Shown here: positions 53,797 to 63,508 of the stretch, one piece after another | Position numbering within the stretch: position 1 is the stretch's first letter | How the letters are laid out: each line of letters begins with the position of its first letter | Origin: Hoylesella oralis ATCC 33269 | GTDB taxonomy: Bacteria > Bacteroidota > Bacteroidia > Bacteroidales > Bacteroidaceae | Assembly: GCF_000185145.2 (NCBI RefSeq) | Contig: NZ_GL833119.1 | Location: 1-64,000 of the forward strand | Direction of reading: 5' to 3' | DNA: 64,000 bases | Notes under the pieces: generated by a model | The model's input: the letters and a program-made list of their open reading frames with translations, nothing else | Databases searched by the model: none | What the model was told of the DNA's origin: nothing | Made by a program: the position numbers and the translations under genes

Positions 53797-55470
53797 TTAT
53801 GTTGTTCTTTCTATCCTTAAAGTACGGTCGCAATAGTCTACCACGGCCGGTCTGTGGGTAATAAACAAGATGGTTTTGTCGTGATTTTCCAAGATATTTC
53901 GGAGTAACTGCCGCTCCGTATCGGGATCGAGAGCACTGGTCGCCTCGTCGAAGAGCATGATACTACGGTCGCGAAGCAATGCTCTTGCGATGCTAATTCG
54001 CTGTGCTTGGCCCTCACTTAGTCCACCTCCCGACTCCGAACATACGGTATCGAGCCCGTCGGGCAGGCTGTAAACAAAATCGGCACATGCCTTTTCAAGC
54101 GCCATTTCTATTTCTTCGGGCGTTGCATTGAGCTTGCCGAGCCGTAAGTTGTCGCGTATGGTGCCGCTCATCAGCGTATTTCCCTGCGGTACATATACGA
54201 AGTTGCATCGCAAGAGCGACGATAACTCCCTGCTTTCGTGGTCGTTATATATCTCGACCTGCCCCTCTTGCGGCCGCAGAAGGGCAAGGATCAGGCGCAC
54301 CAGCGTAGTTTTACCCGAACCGGTTTCACCAAGTATCGCCGTACAAGAGCCGGGCGTGAAGTCGAAACTCAAGTGATCGATCACATTACCATCCGTTTCG
54401 TCGTAGGTATACGATACATCTTTCAACCTTATACCGCACGGCGGAGCCAGTTCAATGGGCTCTCCCTGCTCTTCAAGCGGGTTTTCTTCGAGTTCCATAA
54501 GGCGTTCTGCCGCCGTAAAAACACCTACAAAAGCGGGCACGAGCTTAACTAAATTGCGTGCAGGTGACTGTATTCGGCCTACTAACTGTAGGAAAGCGGT
54601 CATACCACCGAACGAAAGAGTATGCGAAGACATGCGCAATGCCGCCCACAGAAAGGCGATGAGATAGCCCAACACGAAACCGAAATTAAGGATAAGATTA
54701 GAAAATACGCTGAACACAGTGCGTTTTACTACGTTTTGACGCAACTCGTTCTGCGTGTTTTCCAAGCGTCCGACCATAATGTCATCGCTTTCGAGCGTCT
54801 TTATAAGCATGCGGTTCTGTATGGTTTCCTGCAATACACTCTGCACTTTCGAGTCGGAATCGCGCACTTTACGCGTCAACCGTCGCATTTGTCCCACATA
54901 TATTTTGCTGACAGACACAAATACGGGGATGATAGCCACGGTAACGAACGCCAACACCTTGTCCATAGAGAACAGATAGAAGAACGCTCCGAAGAACAAA
55001 GCCAGCACGCTGAGCGTGTTTGGAACGGTTTCTGTCAGGAAATTTACCACCGTGTTCACGTCGAACTCCAAGCGATTAAGCACATCACCCGAATGGTGTA
55101 GCTCCCGTCCGTGCCACTCCGAGCGCAGCAAACGGTCGAGCATACGCTGCTGCATGCGGTTCTGGGCGCGGATACCAAGAATGTTTCGTATCCACACAGA
55201 TGATATGCTGAGCGCGAAATCGCACAGATAAAACATGCCGATTACGCCAACCGACCAATATATAGAGCCCTCGACGGTACCCGAGGCAATATCGATAGCA
55301 CGCTTCACCGCCCACACCTGTCCCAACGAAACCACCACCTGCAGCACGCCTACAGTGGCATTGAGCACGGCTTGCAGGCGATTTCCGCGCCACGAAACCC
55401 ACAACCATTTCAGAATTACCTTGACCTTATACTTCGATGGCGGTATTTTCAGCAGATTTCTCAAGTGCAT
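53797..55470 (-). CDS. ABC exporter, fused membrane and ATPase domains
   Basis: 557 residues of the MsbA-like type: six membrane helices (about 25-320), then an ATPase domain (about 340-557) with Walker A GETGSGKTT, signature LSEGQAQRISIARALL and Walker B IMLFDEATSALD. It works as a dimer and could export lipids, peptides or drugs. Its start is one base from the nadK stop, suggesting co-transcription with nadK. Confidence 0.92.
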   Translation of the reverse strand: MHLRNLLKIPPSKYKVKVILKWLWVSWRGNRLQAVLNATVGVLQVVVSLGQVWAVKRAIDIASGTVEGSIYWSVGVIGMFYLCDFALSISSVWIRNILGIRAQNRMQQRMLDRLLRSEWHGRELHHSGDVLNRLEFDVNTVVNFLTETVPNTLSVLALFFGAFFYLFSMDKVLAFVTVAIIPVFVSVSKIYVGQMRRLTRKVRDSDSKVQSVLQETIQNRMLIKTLESDDIMVGRLENTQNELRQNVVKRTVFSVFSNLILNFGFVLGYLIAFLWAALRMSSHTLSFGGMTAFLQLVGRIQSPARNLVKLVPAFVGVFTAAERLMELEENPLEEQGEPIELAPPCGIRLKDVSYTYDETDGNVIDHLSFDFTPGSCTAILGETGSGKTTLVRLILALLRPQEGQVEIYNDHESRELSSLLRCNFVYVPQGNTLMSGTIRDNLRLGKLNATPEEIEMALEKACADFVYSLPDGLDTVCSESGGGLSEGQAQRISIARALLRDRSIMLFDEATSALDPDTERQLLRNILENHDKTILFITHRPAVVDYCDRTLRIERTT

Positions 55471-55471
55471 T

Positions 55472-56359
55472 CTATTCTCTCGTATCGGCTCCCCACATCA
55501 TCTTTTCGCGCAATGTGGAGAAGTATCTTTGGTTAAGTCGCTTAATTATATTGACCTCGTAAGGGGCACGGCGGATGGTTACTTTCGTGCCTTCGAGCAA
55601 CTTCTCCGACCGTCCGTCGATGGCTGCGAGGAAGTTATGCGAACGGGCTTCCACCGTCAGAGTAATCACCGACTTGTCGTTGATGACGATCGGACGGATG
55701 TTAAGACTATGGGGCGCCACCGGCGTAAGGCACAGAATGTCCGACTGGGGCACCATGATAGGCCCGCCGTTCGACAATCCGTAAGCGGTACTTCCCGTGG
55801 GTGTAGACACAATAAGGCCGTCTGCCTGATAAGTAACCAGATATTCGCCGTCGATACACACGCGGATGGAAATCATCGAAGCGTTATCCCGTTTGAGCAC
55901 GGCAATATCGTTGAGCGCGTAAGGACACCCTTCTATGGGCTCTCCCTCGGCCTCTATCCGGATAACGCTATGCTTCTCTATTTGGAATTGCCCTTTGAAA
56001 ATACCGTCGATGGCACCCTCTATTTCGCTGGGAAGTACATCGGCAAGGAAGCCCAGACGCCCCATATTGATGCCGAGAATGGGCGTTTCTTTGGCCCCGA
56101 CACGGCTTGCTGCCCGCAGAAAAGTGCCGTCTCCGCCCAACGAAACCACATAATCCACATCGAAGTTATAGCCTTCGAACACGCCGGAAGCCTTCACTTC
56201 CATGCCTTGCACATTGGAAAGATAGTCGTAAAACGGACGGTCGATGTAGATTTCTCCTCCCTCTTCGGCCAACAGAGAGAATATCTTCTGCACCGAAACC
56301 GATTTCTTAGACTGATATTCGTTGCCGAAAATGGCGAACTTTAGCTTTCGTGATACCAT
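55472..56359 (-). CDS. nadK: NAD kinase
   Basis: 295 residues. Makes NADP from NAD and ATP in the cytoplasm. The diphosphate-binding motif GGDGTFLRAA (75 onward) and the second signature TPTGSTAYGLSNGGP are both present, with NDKSVITLTVEARSHNFLAA near the C-terminal part. Length is normal. A -7 element TATCTTTG lies 23 bases upstream. The ABC exporter gene follows almost without a gap. Confidence 0.95.
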   Translation of the reverse strand: MVSRKLKFAIFGNEYQSKKSVSVQKIFSLLAEEGGEIYIDRPFYDYLSNVQGMEVKASGVFEGYNFDVDYVVSLGGDGTFLRAASRVGAKETPILGINMGRLGFLADVLPSEIEGAIDGIFKGQFQIEKHSVIRIEAEGEPIEGCPYALNDIAVLKRDNASMISIRVCIDGEYLVTYQADGLIVSTPTGSTAYGLSNGGPIMVPQSDILCLTPVAPHSLNIRPIVINDKSVITLTVEARSHNFLAAIDGRSEKLLEGTKVTIRRAPYEVNIIKRLNQRYFSTLREKMMWGADTRE

Positions 56360-56381
56360 AATACCATATATTATATAGTTG

Positions 56382-56438
56382 CAAAGATACTATTTAATTG
56401 CGAAAATAGCAGTATATTGAAAAGATTAATTATCTTTG
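56382..56438. promoter_or_regulatory. Divergent -7 elements for nadK and the DJ-1 family gene
   Basis: On the minus strand TATCTTTG at 56382-56389 serves nadK. On the plus strand TATCTTTG at 56431-56438 lies 23 bases before the ATG at 56462. Both are exact matches to TAnnTTTG. Confidence 0.6.
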
Positions 56439-56461
56439 CAAATAGACAAAACAATTATACT

Positions 56462-57031
56462 ATGGCTAAAGTTTATGAATTTCTTGCCAACGGCTTCGAG
56501 GAAATAGAAGGATTGGCACCGGTGGATATCCTCCGCAGAGGGGGCATAGAGATAAAGACGGTGAGCGTTACAGGCTCCGAATTTGTAGAAACTTCACACC
56601 ACGTAACGGTAAAAGCCGACCTGAAGTTCGAAGACATAAGCAGCTTCGACGATGCAGACATGCTGCTTCTACCGGGCGGAATGCCCGGCGCTACCAACCT
56701 TCTGGCGCACGAAGGCGTGTGCCGTGCGCTCCGCGAACAGAACAACAAAGGCAAACGCATAGGCGCTATATGTGCCGCACCTATGGTTCTGGGGAGCTTA
56801 GGACTATTGCACGGGCGCAAAGCAACATGCTATCCGGGCTTCGAAAAGTACATGAAAGGGGCGGAATATACGCACGATCTCTTCACTACAGACGGCAATA
56901 TCATCACCGGAGAAGGCCCTGCAGCCACGTTACCTTATGCATATAAGGTTCTTTCATTCTTTGTTGATGAGGACAAGGTGCGCCAATTGCAACGCGATAT
57001 GATGTACCTACATCTGACAGGCGAAGAATGA
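56462..57031 (+). CDS. DJ-1/PfpI family protein (YajL-like)
   Basis: The ATG at 56462 gives the family start MAKVYEFLANGFEEIEGL; an earlier ATG at 56417 falls before the promoter and is rejected. 189 residues. The nucleophile cysteine is C104 in IGAICAAPMVLG, with the conserved acid in the NGFEE string. The family includes YajL/DJ-1 proteins involved in protein or metabolite repair against glycation and oxidation; the exact activity is uncertain. It is followed at 112 bases by ispD. Confidence 0.9.
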   Translation: MAKVYEFLANGFEEIEGLAPVDILRRGGIEIKTVSVTGSEFVETSHHVTVKADLKFEDISSFDDADMLLLPGGMPGATNLLAHEGVCRALREQNNKGKRIGAICAAPMVLGSLGLLHGRKATCYPGFEKYMKGAEYTHDLFTTDGNIITGEGPAATLPYAYKVLSFFVDEDKVRQLQRDMMYLHLTGEE

Positions 57032-57062
57032 GTCGCAGGCAGATGTATTATCTAAAAGCCTT

Positions 57063-57101
57063 AGACAGGTATTCTAAGGCGCTTAGATTGCCTATCTGTC
57101 T
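57063..57101. repeat. AGGTATTCTAA hairpin copy 2
   Basis: Outer arms AGACAG (57063-57068) and CTGTCT (57096-57101) enclose an inner stem TCTAAG-GCG-CTTAGA (57073-57087). It shares the 11-mer AGGTATTCTAA with the perfect hairpin at 20959. It lies in the short gap before ispD. Confidence 0.55.
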
Positions 57102-57143
57102 GGGGCAGTTGACATCTGTTTCATATTCAACCATTTACAATTC

Positions 57144-57809
57144 ATGGATTACGTCATCATCGTGGCCGGCGGAAAAGGGCTGCGCATGGGCGGCGAAACG
57201 CCCAAACAATTCCTCTGCATCGGCGGAAAACCGATACTGATGCGCACTATCGAGCGTTTCAGAGCCTACAGCGACGAGCTGAACATCATCTTGGTATTGC
57301 CGCCATCGCAGCAAGATTATTGGCGCAGACTGTGCCGAGAATACGGTTTTACCATCGAACACGCGATTGCAGACGGCGGAGACACGCGCTTCGAATCGTC
57401 GAAAAACGGGCTTTCTCTCATCCCCGACGACGAGGAAGGCGTGGCGGGCATTCACGACGGAGTGAGGCCCTTTGTGAGCCAAAGCGTCATCTGCAACTGT
57501 TACGAGACGGCAAGAGACGAGTATGCTGCCATTCCTGTGCTGCCCGTAACCGACACCTTGCGTTACATAGACGCACACGGAGGGGGCAAAAACGTGTTGC
57601 GCAACGATTATAGGATTGTACAGACGCCCCAGACTTTCGACATACAACTGCTCAAACGTGCCTATCTACAGCCCTTCCGTGAGTCGTTTACCGACGACGC
57701 CTCGGTGGTGGAAGCCCTCGGTTGCCAAGTGGCAATGGTGGAAGGCAACCGCGAGAACATAAAAATTACGACGCCTTTCGACATGAAAATCGCTGAAGCG
57801 ATGGGCTGA
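57144..57809 (+). CDS. ispD: 2-C-methyl-D-erythritol 4-phosphate cytidylyltransferase
   Basis: 221 residues. Joins CTP and MEP in the non-mevalonate isoprenoid pathway. The nucleotide-binding start is [18 protein letters not shown]; further marks are [10 protein letters not shown] and PVTDTLRY, and the end [20 protein letters not shown] is typical. Length is normal. ispF, which acts two steps later, lies 4 kb away on the other strand. Confidence 0.96.
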   Translation: MDYVIIVAGGKGLRMGGETPKQFLCIGGKPILMRTIERFRAYSDELNIILVLPPSQQDYWRRLCREYGFTIEHAIADGGDTRFESSKNGLSLIPDDEEGVAGIHDGVRPFVSQSVICNCYETARDEYAAIPVLPVTDTLRYIDAHGGGKNVLRNDYRIVQTPQTFDIQLLKRAYLQPFRESFTDDASVVEALGCQVAMVEGNRENIKITTPFDMKIAEAMG

Positions 57810-58012
57810 CCTCTCTCCTCCTCTTCCGAAAAAAAGTAAATATATAGGCAAAGCATGGAGAAGCAACGCTGCCAAGAACACATCCTATTTTACTTAAACA
57901 GGAGAAAAACCGTAATAGATTAAAAAGCATATTACGCATTATTATAATATAGTAAAAAAACGACAAGCAACAATACTCTCTTTCTTCGGAGGGATTGAGA
58001 GAAGTTTCAATT

Positions 58013-60115
58013 ATGCTCAACATTCTCGACCAAGACATACAATACCTTCAGGGCGTGGGCCCGAAACGGCAGGCGATATTGAACAAGGAGCTCGATATCC
58101 GCACTTGGCGCGACTTGTTGGAGTATTATCCTTATAAATATGTGGATCGTAGCAAGGTTTACCGCATTGCCGATCTTACGGGTGACATGCCTTTTGTGCA
58201 GATAAAAGGGCGCATATTGAGCTTTGAAGAATATGCTGTGAGTGCACGAAAGAAGCGCATAGTAGCCCACTTCAGCGATGGTACGGGCGTTTGCGACCTT
58301 GTTTGGTTTCAAGGCACGCAGTATGTATATAAGAATTATAAGGTGGGCGAAGAGTACATCGTATTCGGAAAACCCGGCATTTATAACGGCAGATACCGGT
58401 TCGCCCATCCGGATATCGACCGTGCTGCCGAGGTGCAACTCTCCTCGATGGGCATGCAGCCCTATTACATGACCACTGAAAAGATGAAAAAGGCGGGACT
58501 TCAGTCGCGTGGCATAGAGAAACTCACCAAGACTTTGGTAGAGAAACTTACGCAGGATGCCCTGCCCGAAACGCTTCCACCTTTCATCACGGGGCCTCAT
58601 CACCTTGTTTCGCGGTTCGAAGCTCTGCGAGGTATCCATTATCCCAAGAACCTCGACGAGATGCAGCGGGCACAGGTACGGCTGAAATTCGAAGAACTTT
58701 TTTATGTTCAACTCAACATATTGCGCTACGCGAACGACCGACGACGCAAATACCGTGGCTATGTATTCGGCCGTGTCGGTATGCAATTCAACGATTTCTT
58801 CCATAACCATCTGCCTTTTGCACTGACAAATGCACAGAAACGCGTAATGCATGAGATACGCGCCGATATGGGTTCGGGACGACAGATGAACCGTTTGTTG
58901 CAGGGAGATGTCGGTTCGGGAAAGACATTCGTGGCGCTTATGTCGATGCTCATTGCCATCGACAACGGCTTTCAGGCATGCATCATGGCGCCGACCGAAA
59001 TACTTGCCGAGCAACATCTGGCTACCTTGCGGGCTTTCCTCGGTGCTATGAGCATACGAGTGGAACTGCTTACGGGCATCGTGAAAGGAAAGAAACGCCG
59101 GCATATACTCGATGCGCTGGCCGCAGGCGAGGTGGATATATTGGTAGGAACGCATGCCATTATCGAAGAAAACGTGCAATTCGCGCGGTTGGGATTAGCT
59201 GTAGTCGACGAACAACACCGCTTCGGCGTGGAACAACGTGCCAAATTGTGGGCGAAAAGCAAGAACCCGCCCCACATATTGGTAATGACCGCCACCCCCA
59301 TACCGCGCACCTTGGCCATGACCATCTACGGAGATCTCGACGTAAGCGTGATAGACGAGCTGCCTCCCGGGCGCAAACCGATACAGACAATTCATAAGCT
59401 CGACACTCAAATGACGAGCCTCTATCAGGGCATCAGACAGCAGATAGAACAGGGAAGACAGGTGTATATCGTGTTTCCGCTTATCAAAGAAAGCGAAAAA
59501 ATAGACTTGAAAAACCTTGAAGACGGCTTTGAAACGCTGAAAGAAGCATTCCCTAATTACCGTATGAGTAAGGTGCACGGGCAAATGAAACCGGCAGAAA
59601 AGGAGACGGAAATGCAACGCTTCGTTAACGGGGAGACACAAATACTGGTTTCGACTACGGTAATAGAAGTGGGAGTTAACGTGCCTAACGCCTCCGTGAT
59701 GGTTATTCTCGATGCGCAGAGGTTCGGGTTGTCGCAGCTACATCAGCTTCGAGGGCGCGTAGGTCGTGGTGCCGACCAGAGTTACTGCATCCTCGTGACC
59801 ACTTACAAGCTGACGGAAGAAACGCAAAAGCGTATAGATATCATGTGCGAAACCAACGACGGCTTCCGCATTTCGGAGGCTGATCTGAAGTTACGTGGGC
59901 CGGGCGACCTCGAAGGAACGCAACAGAGCGGCGTTGCATTCGACCTCAAAATCGCCAATATAGCACGTGACGGACAGCTAATCCAACTGGCTCGCGACGA
60001 AGCACAGAAGATCATCGACAACGATCCGCTATGTGAAAAACCGGAATATACCTTGCTTTGGAGCCGTCTGCGCAACTTGCGTAAGACGAATATCAACTGG
60101 GCAGCCATCAGTTAA
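58013..60115 (+). CDS. recG: ATP-dependent DNA helicase RecG
   Basis: Start at the ATG 58013 (MLNILDQDIQYLQGVGPKRQ); a TTG six codons earlier is unlikely. 700 residues. The N-terminal wedge/OB domain (about 1-230) is followed by the helicase core with Walker A LQGDVGSGKTFVA, DEQH box VVDEQHRFGVEQR, TATPIPRTLAMTIYGDLD and motif VI region QLRGRVGRG. It remodels stalled replication forks and branched DNA. Single gene, about 200 bases after ispD. Confidence 0.97.
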   Translation: MLNILDQDIQYLQGVGPKRQAILNKELDIRTWRDLLEYYPYKYVDRSKVYRIADLTGDMPFVQIKGRILSFEEYAVSARKKRIVAHFSDGTGVCDLVWFQGTQYVYKNYKVGEEYIVFGKPGIYNGRYRFAHPDIDRAAEVQLSSMGMQPYYMTTEKMKKAGLQSRGIEKLTKTLVEKLTQDALPETLPPFITGPHHLVSRFEALRGIHYPKNLDEMQRAQVRLKFEELFYVQLNILRYANDRRRKYRGYVFGRVGMQFNDFFHNHLPFALTNAQKRVMHEIRADMGSGRQMNRLLQGDVGSGKTFVALMSMLIAIDNGFQACIMAPTEILAEQHLATLRAFLGAMSIRVELLTGIVKGKKRRHILDALAAGEVDILVGTHAIIEENVQFARLGLAVVDEQHRFGVEQRAKLWAKSKNPPHILVMTATPIPRTLAMTIYGDLDVSVIDELPPGRKPIQTIHKLDTQMTSLYQGIRQQIEQGRQVYIVFPLIKESEKIDLKNLEDGFETLKEAFPNYRMSKVHGQMKPAEKETEMQRFVNGETQILVSTTVIEVGVNVPNASVMVILDAQRFGLSQLHQLRGRVGRGADQSYCILVTTYKLTEETQKRIDIMCETNDGFRISEADLKLRGPGDLEGTQQSGVAFDLKIANIARDGQLIQLARDEAQKIIDNDPLCEKPEYTLLWSRLRNLRKTNINWAAIS

Positions 60116-60306
60116 CGTATGTATATCATGAATTTCTTCACTATTTGCAGTCGAAAAATCGTTAATTTATCTTTATTGTACTATTTATAAAAATATGGCA
60201 GATCGCCTATAAAACCACCATATAAAGACAAAGGAACGGAAATAAGCAATGTGTTAAACACCCGATAAAAACTGTTAATAGCGTAACATTTCTACATTTT
60301 TTTCGT

Positions 60307-60314
60307 TATCTTTG
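60307..60314 (+). promoter_or_regulatory. -7 element for the LysM-M23 peptidase gene
   Basis: TATCTTTG fits the Bacteroidetes -7 consensus and lies 97 bases before the ATG at 60411. The 295-base gap from recG holds no gene and is AT-rich. Confidence 0.5.
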
Positions 60315-60410
60315 CGAAGTCTTTATGAAAAATCGATGAATTCTTGTATCATTCAACGATCCTTTCAGAAGGAATAAAAATACTTATTTCCACAGAGACC
60401 TAAACCTAAA

Positions 60411-61364
60411 ATGGCAATGAATTTGAAGAAAATATTTAAGACATTTGCATTATCTGTTTCTTTTGTTTTAGCCTCACAGCCAACGACTGCGCAGGACCTA
60501 TTGGCACGACAAGCCCCTGTAGACCGAAAAATGAAGGCAGTTGATACACTTGTATTGAAGAAGATAATCGAACGTGAAAATAACATATCGCCGGCAGCCG
60601 ACCTTTATGATGGCTGGGACAATAAGTATGCACATCGTGCAACGGCACTTCCAGACTCTTTCAAGATAAACCTACGCCACTTCTGTATGCCAACTCCCAG
60701 CCGTGTAATTACAAGTAATTTCGGTCATCGTTGGGGGCGTCAGCACAAAGGGCTCGATATAAAGGTCTACATTGGTGATTCTATCCGTGCCGCCTTTAGC
60801 GGTAAAGTCCGAATTGTGCGCTATGAAGGCGGCGGATACGGCAAATACATCGTGATACGTCACCCGAATGGGCTCGAAACAATATATGGACATCTGTCCA
60901 AGCAATTAGTTGAAGAGAACCAAGAAGTCCGTGCAGGAGAGGTAATTGGCCTTGGTGGCAACACCGGACGGAGCACTGGCTCGCATTTACACTTCGAAAC
61001 ACGCCTTTGTGGCGTAGCTCTAAACCCGGCATTAATGTTCGATTTCCGTGCTCAAGACGTAACCGGCGACTATTACATATTCAATAAACGTACTTATGAT
61101 CGTGAGTCTGCCGAAGCTACCCGTATACGCGGAAAGATCGACAACGGCAGTTATAGTCGGGAAGAAGTAAAAGGCGAGTTCGCCAAGAATGACAACAAGG
61201 GCACGAACGATGATGGAGAACGTCTCTATCACAAGGTTTCTGCAGGAGATACACTGACATCTATAGCCCAAAAGAGAGGCGTAACTGTAGAAACGCTTTG
61301 TAAACTCAACCATATTACAAAGACCATGCGTGTACGTCCGGGACAAATCTTAAGATACTCATAA
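60411..61364 (+). CDS. M23 family peptidase with LysM domain
   Basis: 317 residues. Signal peptide about 1-27 (ending TTAQ). The M23/LytM domain (about 95-215) has the zinc ligands in GRQHKGLDIKVYIGDS and STGSHLHFE. A linker with charged residues leads to a C-terminal LysM domain (about 268-315; YHKVSAGDTLTSIAQKRGVT and MRVRPGQILRYS). It should bind and cut, or help control cutting of, peptidoglycan in the periplasm. The metal ligands look complete. Single gene. Confidence 0.93.
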   Translation: MAMNLKKIFKTFALSVSFVLASQPTTAQDLLARQAPVDRKMKAVDTLVLKKIIERENNISPAADLYDGWDNKYAHRATALPDSFKINLRHFCMPTPSRVITSNFGHRWGRQHKGLDIKVYIGDSIRAAFSGKVRIVRYEGGGYGKYIVIRHPNGLETIYGHLSKQLVEENQEVRAGEVIGLGGNTGRSTGSHLHFETRLCGVALNPALMFDFRAQDVTGDYYIFNKRTYDRESAEATRIRGKIDNGSYSREEVKGEFAKNDNKGTNDDGERLYHKVSAGDTLTSIAQKRGVTVETLCKLNHITKTMRVRPGQILRYS

Positions 61365-61415
61365 CAGCAACAGTTCTTAGATAAACAATACAAATATGCT
61401 TGCGAGAATACTTGT

Positions 61416-61444
61416 CTATTAGGTATAAGTCATATACCTAATAG
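61416..61444. repeat. Perfect stem-loop between convergent genes
   Basis: CTATTAGGTATA (61416-61427) and its exact inverse (61433-61444) flank the 5-base loop AGTCA. The size and loop length match the hairpin at 20959. It lies between the M23 peptidase gene and ispF, converging from each side, and may end both transcripts although no T-run follows. Confidence 0.6.
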
Positions 61445-61549
61445 CGGTAGTTTATCTGGTTGTTTATCTCAAATTATTTCTTTTTTCCTTTCAAAGCGGC
61501 TAAAGGAGACCGCCATACCGTATGCTAAGCTTTCTTCCGTGAGACATTT

Positions 61550-61575
61550 CTCTCCCTTGGAGAAGCAGGAGAAAG
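61550..61575 (-). repeat. CTCCC-type repeat downstream of ispF
   Basis: CTCTCCCTTGGAGAAGCAGG followed by AGAAAG resembles the string at 62181-62207 on the other side of ispF, in the same orientation. Similar in layout to the other CTCCC/GGGAG units but more degenerate. Confidence 0.4.
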
Positions 61576-61582
61576 TCTTTCT

Positions 61583-62146
61583 TCAATAGCGCTCTATCAG
61601 TACGGTGGCATAAGCAGCCATGCCTTCTTCACGCCCTACGAAACCCATGTGTTCCGAAGTAGTGGCCTTGATGGATATATTATCTTCATCGATACCTATG
61701 ATTTCGGCCATACACTTCTGCATGGCGGGGATGTAGGGATTAATTTTAGGGTGCTCGGCGCATACGGTCGCATCTATATTTCCTAACCGATAGCCCTTAG
61801 TGGCAATCAGTTCGATGGTCTTCCGCAGGATAACTTTACTGTCTATATCGAGTGTTTCGGCCGACGTATCGGGGAAGTGATAACCTATATCGCGCATGTT
61901 TGCCGCCCCCAAAAGGGCATCGCAGATGGCATGGATGAGCACATCAGCATCGCTGTGTCCCAATAAACCGAACTCATGCTGTATCTTTATGCCGCCCAGC
62001 CACAGTGCCCGTCCGGGCGCAAGGCGGTGAACATCGTAACCGAAACCGCATCTGAAAACCGGTTTCAGACTGTTTTGAAACGAATTGGCTGTATTTAAAG
62101 CTGTCTTGTTTTCAGCGTCTGTACCCATTTTTCGATTGCAATCCAT
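61583..62146 (-). CDS. ispF: 2-C-methyl-D-erythritol 2,4-cyclodiphosphate synthase
   Basis: 187 residues, against about 160 usual. The core starts at about residue 32 (FRCGFGYDVHRLAPG), so the first ~30 residues (MDCNRKMGTDAEN onward) are extra; the true start may be the ATG at codon 7, or the extension may be real. Metal ligands D37 and H39 lie in GYDVHR, and the third in LLGHSDADVLIHAICDALLG. The end KATTSEHMGFVGREEGMAAY is typical. Forms the cyclic diphosphate in the non-mevalonate pathway. It lies 101 bases after porV. Confidence 0.94.
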   Translation of the reverse strand: MDCNRKMGTDAENKTALNTANSFQNSLKPVFRCGFGYDVHRLAPGRALWLGGIKIQHEFGLLGHSDADVLIHAICDALLGAANMRDIGYHFPDTSAETLDIDSKVILRKTIELIATKGYRLGNIDATVCAEHPKINPYIPAMQKCMAEIIGIDEDNISIKATTSEHMGFVGREEGMAAYATVLIERY

Positions 62147-62180
62147 AGTTTAAATGCAAATAAAAATTAGAAAATAAATA

Positions 62181-62207
62181 TCTTCCTCTTGGAGAAAGAG
62201 GAGAAAG
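62181..62207 (-). repeat. CTCCC-type repeat upstream of ispF
   Basis: TCTTCCTCTTGGAGAAAGAG followed by GAGAAAG. Same orientation and similar sequence to the unit at 61550-61575, so ispF is bracketed by two copies. Confidence 0.4.
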
Positions 62208-62247
62208 CATATCGCCCGTATCTAAGTAAAGAGCACGAAAGAGCCCT

Positions 62248-63426
62248 CTATCTTCGACGGAATAAATCCTTTATGCCGTCCATATCGAAAGTAAGTGTGA
62301 AACGTAGAGTCTGATCCAACGGGTTGCTTTTGGCCGTTGCAATTACGTAACCTGCATCGAGTGAGAACACATTCATCCTAAAACCGGCGCCTACAGTGAA
62401 GTATTTACGGTTGCCTTTGTTCTCGCTTTCGTGATGATAACCGGCACGTAATGCGAATTGGTCGTGGTAAACATATTCGCCACCTATGCTCCATTGTATC
62501 TCTTGCAATTCTTCCTTGAAGCCGTTGGGGGCATCGCCGAAACTTTTGAAAATACCGCTTATCGACGACACATCGTAATAATCTTTCTGTACACGCTCTT
62601 GATAAGCCTCGGTAGTTTCCCCTTCGTTCTGCTTAGGATAGGTAGGTACGAGCAGTTTATTGGCATCCGCCGCTATGGTAAGGCGGTTATATTCGTCGAT
62701 AGGAATCATCAACGAGGCGCCAAGACGCAGGTTGGTAGGGATGAATTCGCTGTTGTTATCGCCGCCAAACGAAATTTTACTGCCGATATTCGATATGTTC
62801 ATGCCCAATCCAAGCTGACATTCGCGGCTTCCGAGGTTCAGATAATTCTGATAGTAGAGCGAAATATCGGCGGCAAAAGCCGATCCGGGAGAGGTATCTC
62901 CCGAATAATCGTAGGTTAGATCGGAATATATCCAGCGTACAGCGGCTGCAATAGACAGCTTTTCGCTCAACATGAGCGAGTAACCCACGTCGAACGACAT
63001 CTCATAAGGGTTGATGGTCATGGGTGTGGTGCCGCCTGTTTTCGAACTAAGTTGTACTTCTCCGAGCGAGAAATAACGCAACGAAGACGACACGGCACTA
63101 TAATCGCCGATGCGATAATAGCCCGATAGGTAGGCCACTCCCATATCGTTGACCAGCTGGCGCAGCCACGGAGTGTAGTTGAGCGCTACGCCTGCACGAC
63201 TGATAGCAAACGGATATTTAGCCGGATTCCAGTATTGCGAGGTCGCATCGGCATCGGTTGCCGCACCTACATCGCCCATACCGGCCGCACGGGCATCGGG
63301 GGCAATCATCTGAGAGGTAACGGAGTGGTGAACAGGATTGAATATGTCTTTCTTGTCTTGGGCCGACATATCGGCGGTGATGAGCGCGAAAAGGCATATT
63401 GCAAATATTCTCAAGATTTTATTCAT
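62248..63426 (-). CDS. porV: Type IX secretion system outer-membrane protein PorV
   Basis: 392 residues, FadL-like barrel. Signal peptide about 1-22 (ending ADMSAQ). The family's N-terminal string IAPDARAAGMGDVGAATDAD with SQYWNPAKYPFA is clear, and the C-terminus ends in RFTLTFDMDGIKDLFRR. PorV (also called LptO) shuttles type IX cargo from the Sov channel to the PorU sortase at the cell surface. It follows porU by 82 bases, the order known from Porphyromonas gingivalis. Confidence 0.93.
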   Translation of the reverse strand: MNKILRIFAICLFALITADMSAQDKKDIFNPVHHSVTSQMIAPDARAAGMGDVGAATDADATSQYWNPAKYPFAISRAGVALNYTPWLRQLVNDMGVAYLSGYYRIGDYSAVSSSLRYFSLGEVQLSSKTGGTTPMTINPYEMSFDVGYSLMLSEKLSIAAAVRWIYSDLTYDYSGDTSPGSAFAADISLYYQNYLNLGSRECQLGLGMNISNIGSKISFGGDNNSEFIPTNLRLGASLMIPIDEYNRLTIAADANKLLVPTYPKQNEGETTEAYQERVQKDYYDVSSISGIFKSFGDAPNGFKEELQEIQWSIGGEYVYHDQFALRAGYHHESENKGNRKYFTVGAGFRMNVFSLDAGYVIATAKSNPLDQTLRFTLTFDMDGIKDLFRRR

Positions 63427-63508
63427 TTGTCGTTTATTGTTTATTTATTCCGGTTGTTCGGCAATCGTTTTATTGCTGCTATGTAGCTAAAGAAACGTGC
63501 GAGATGAT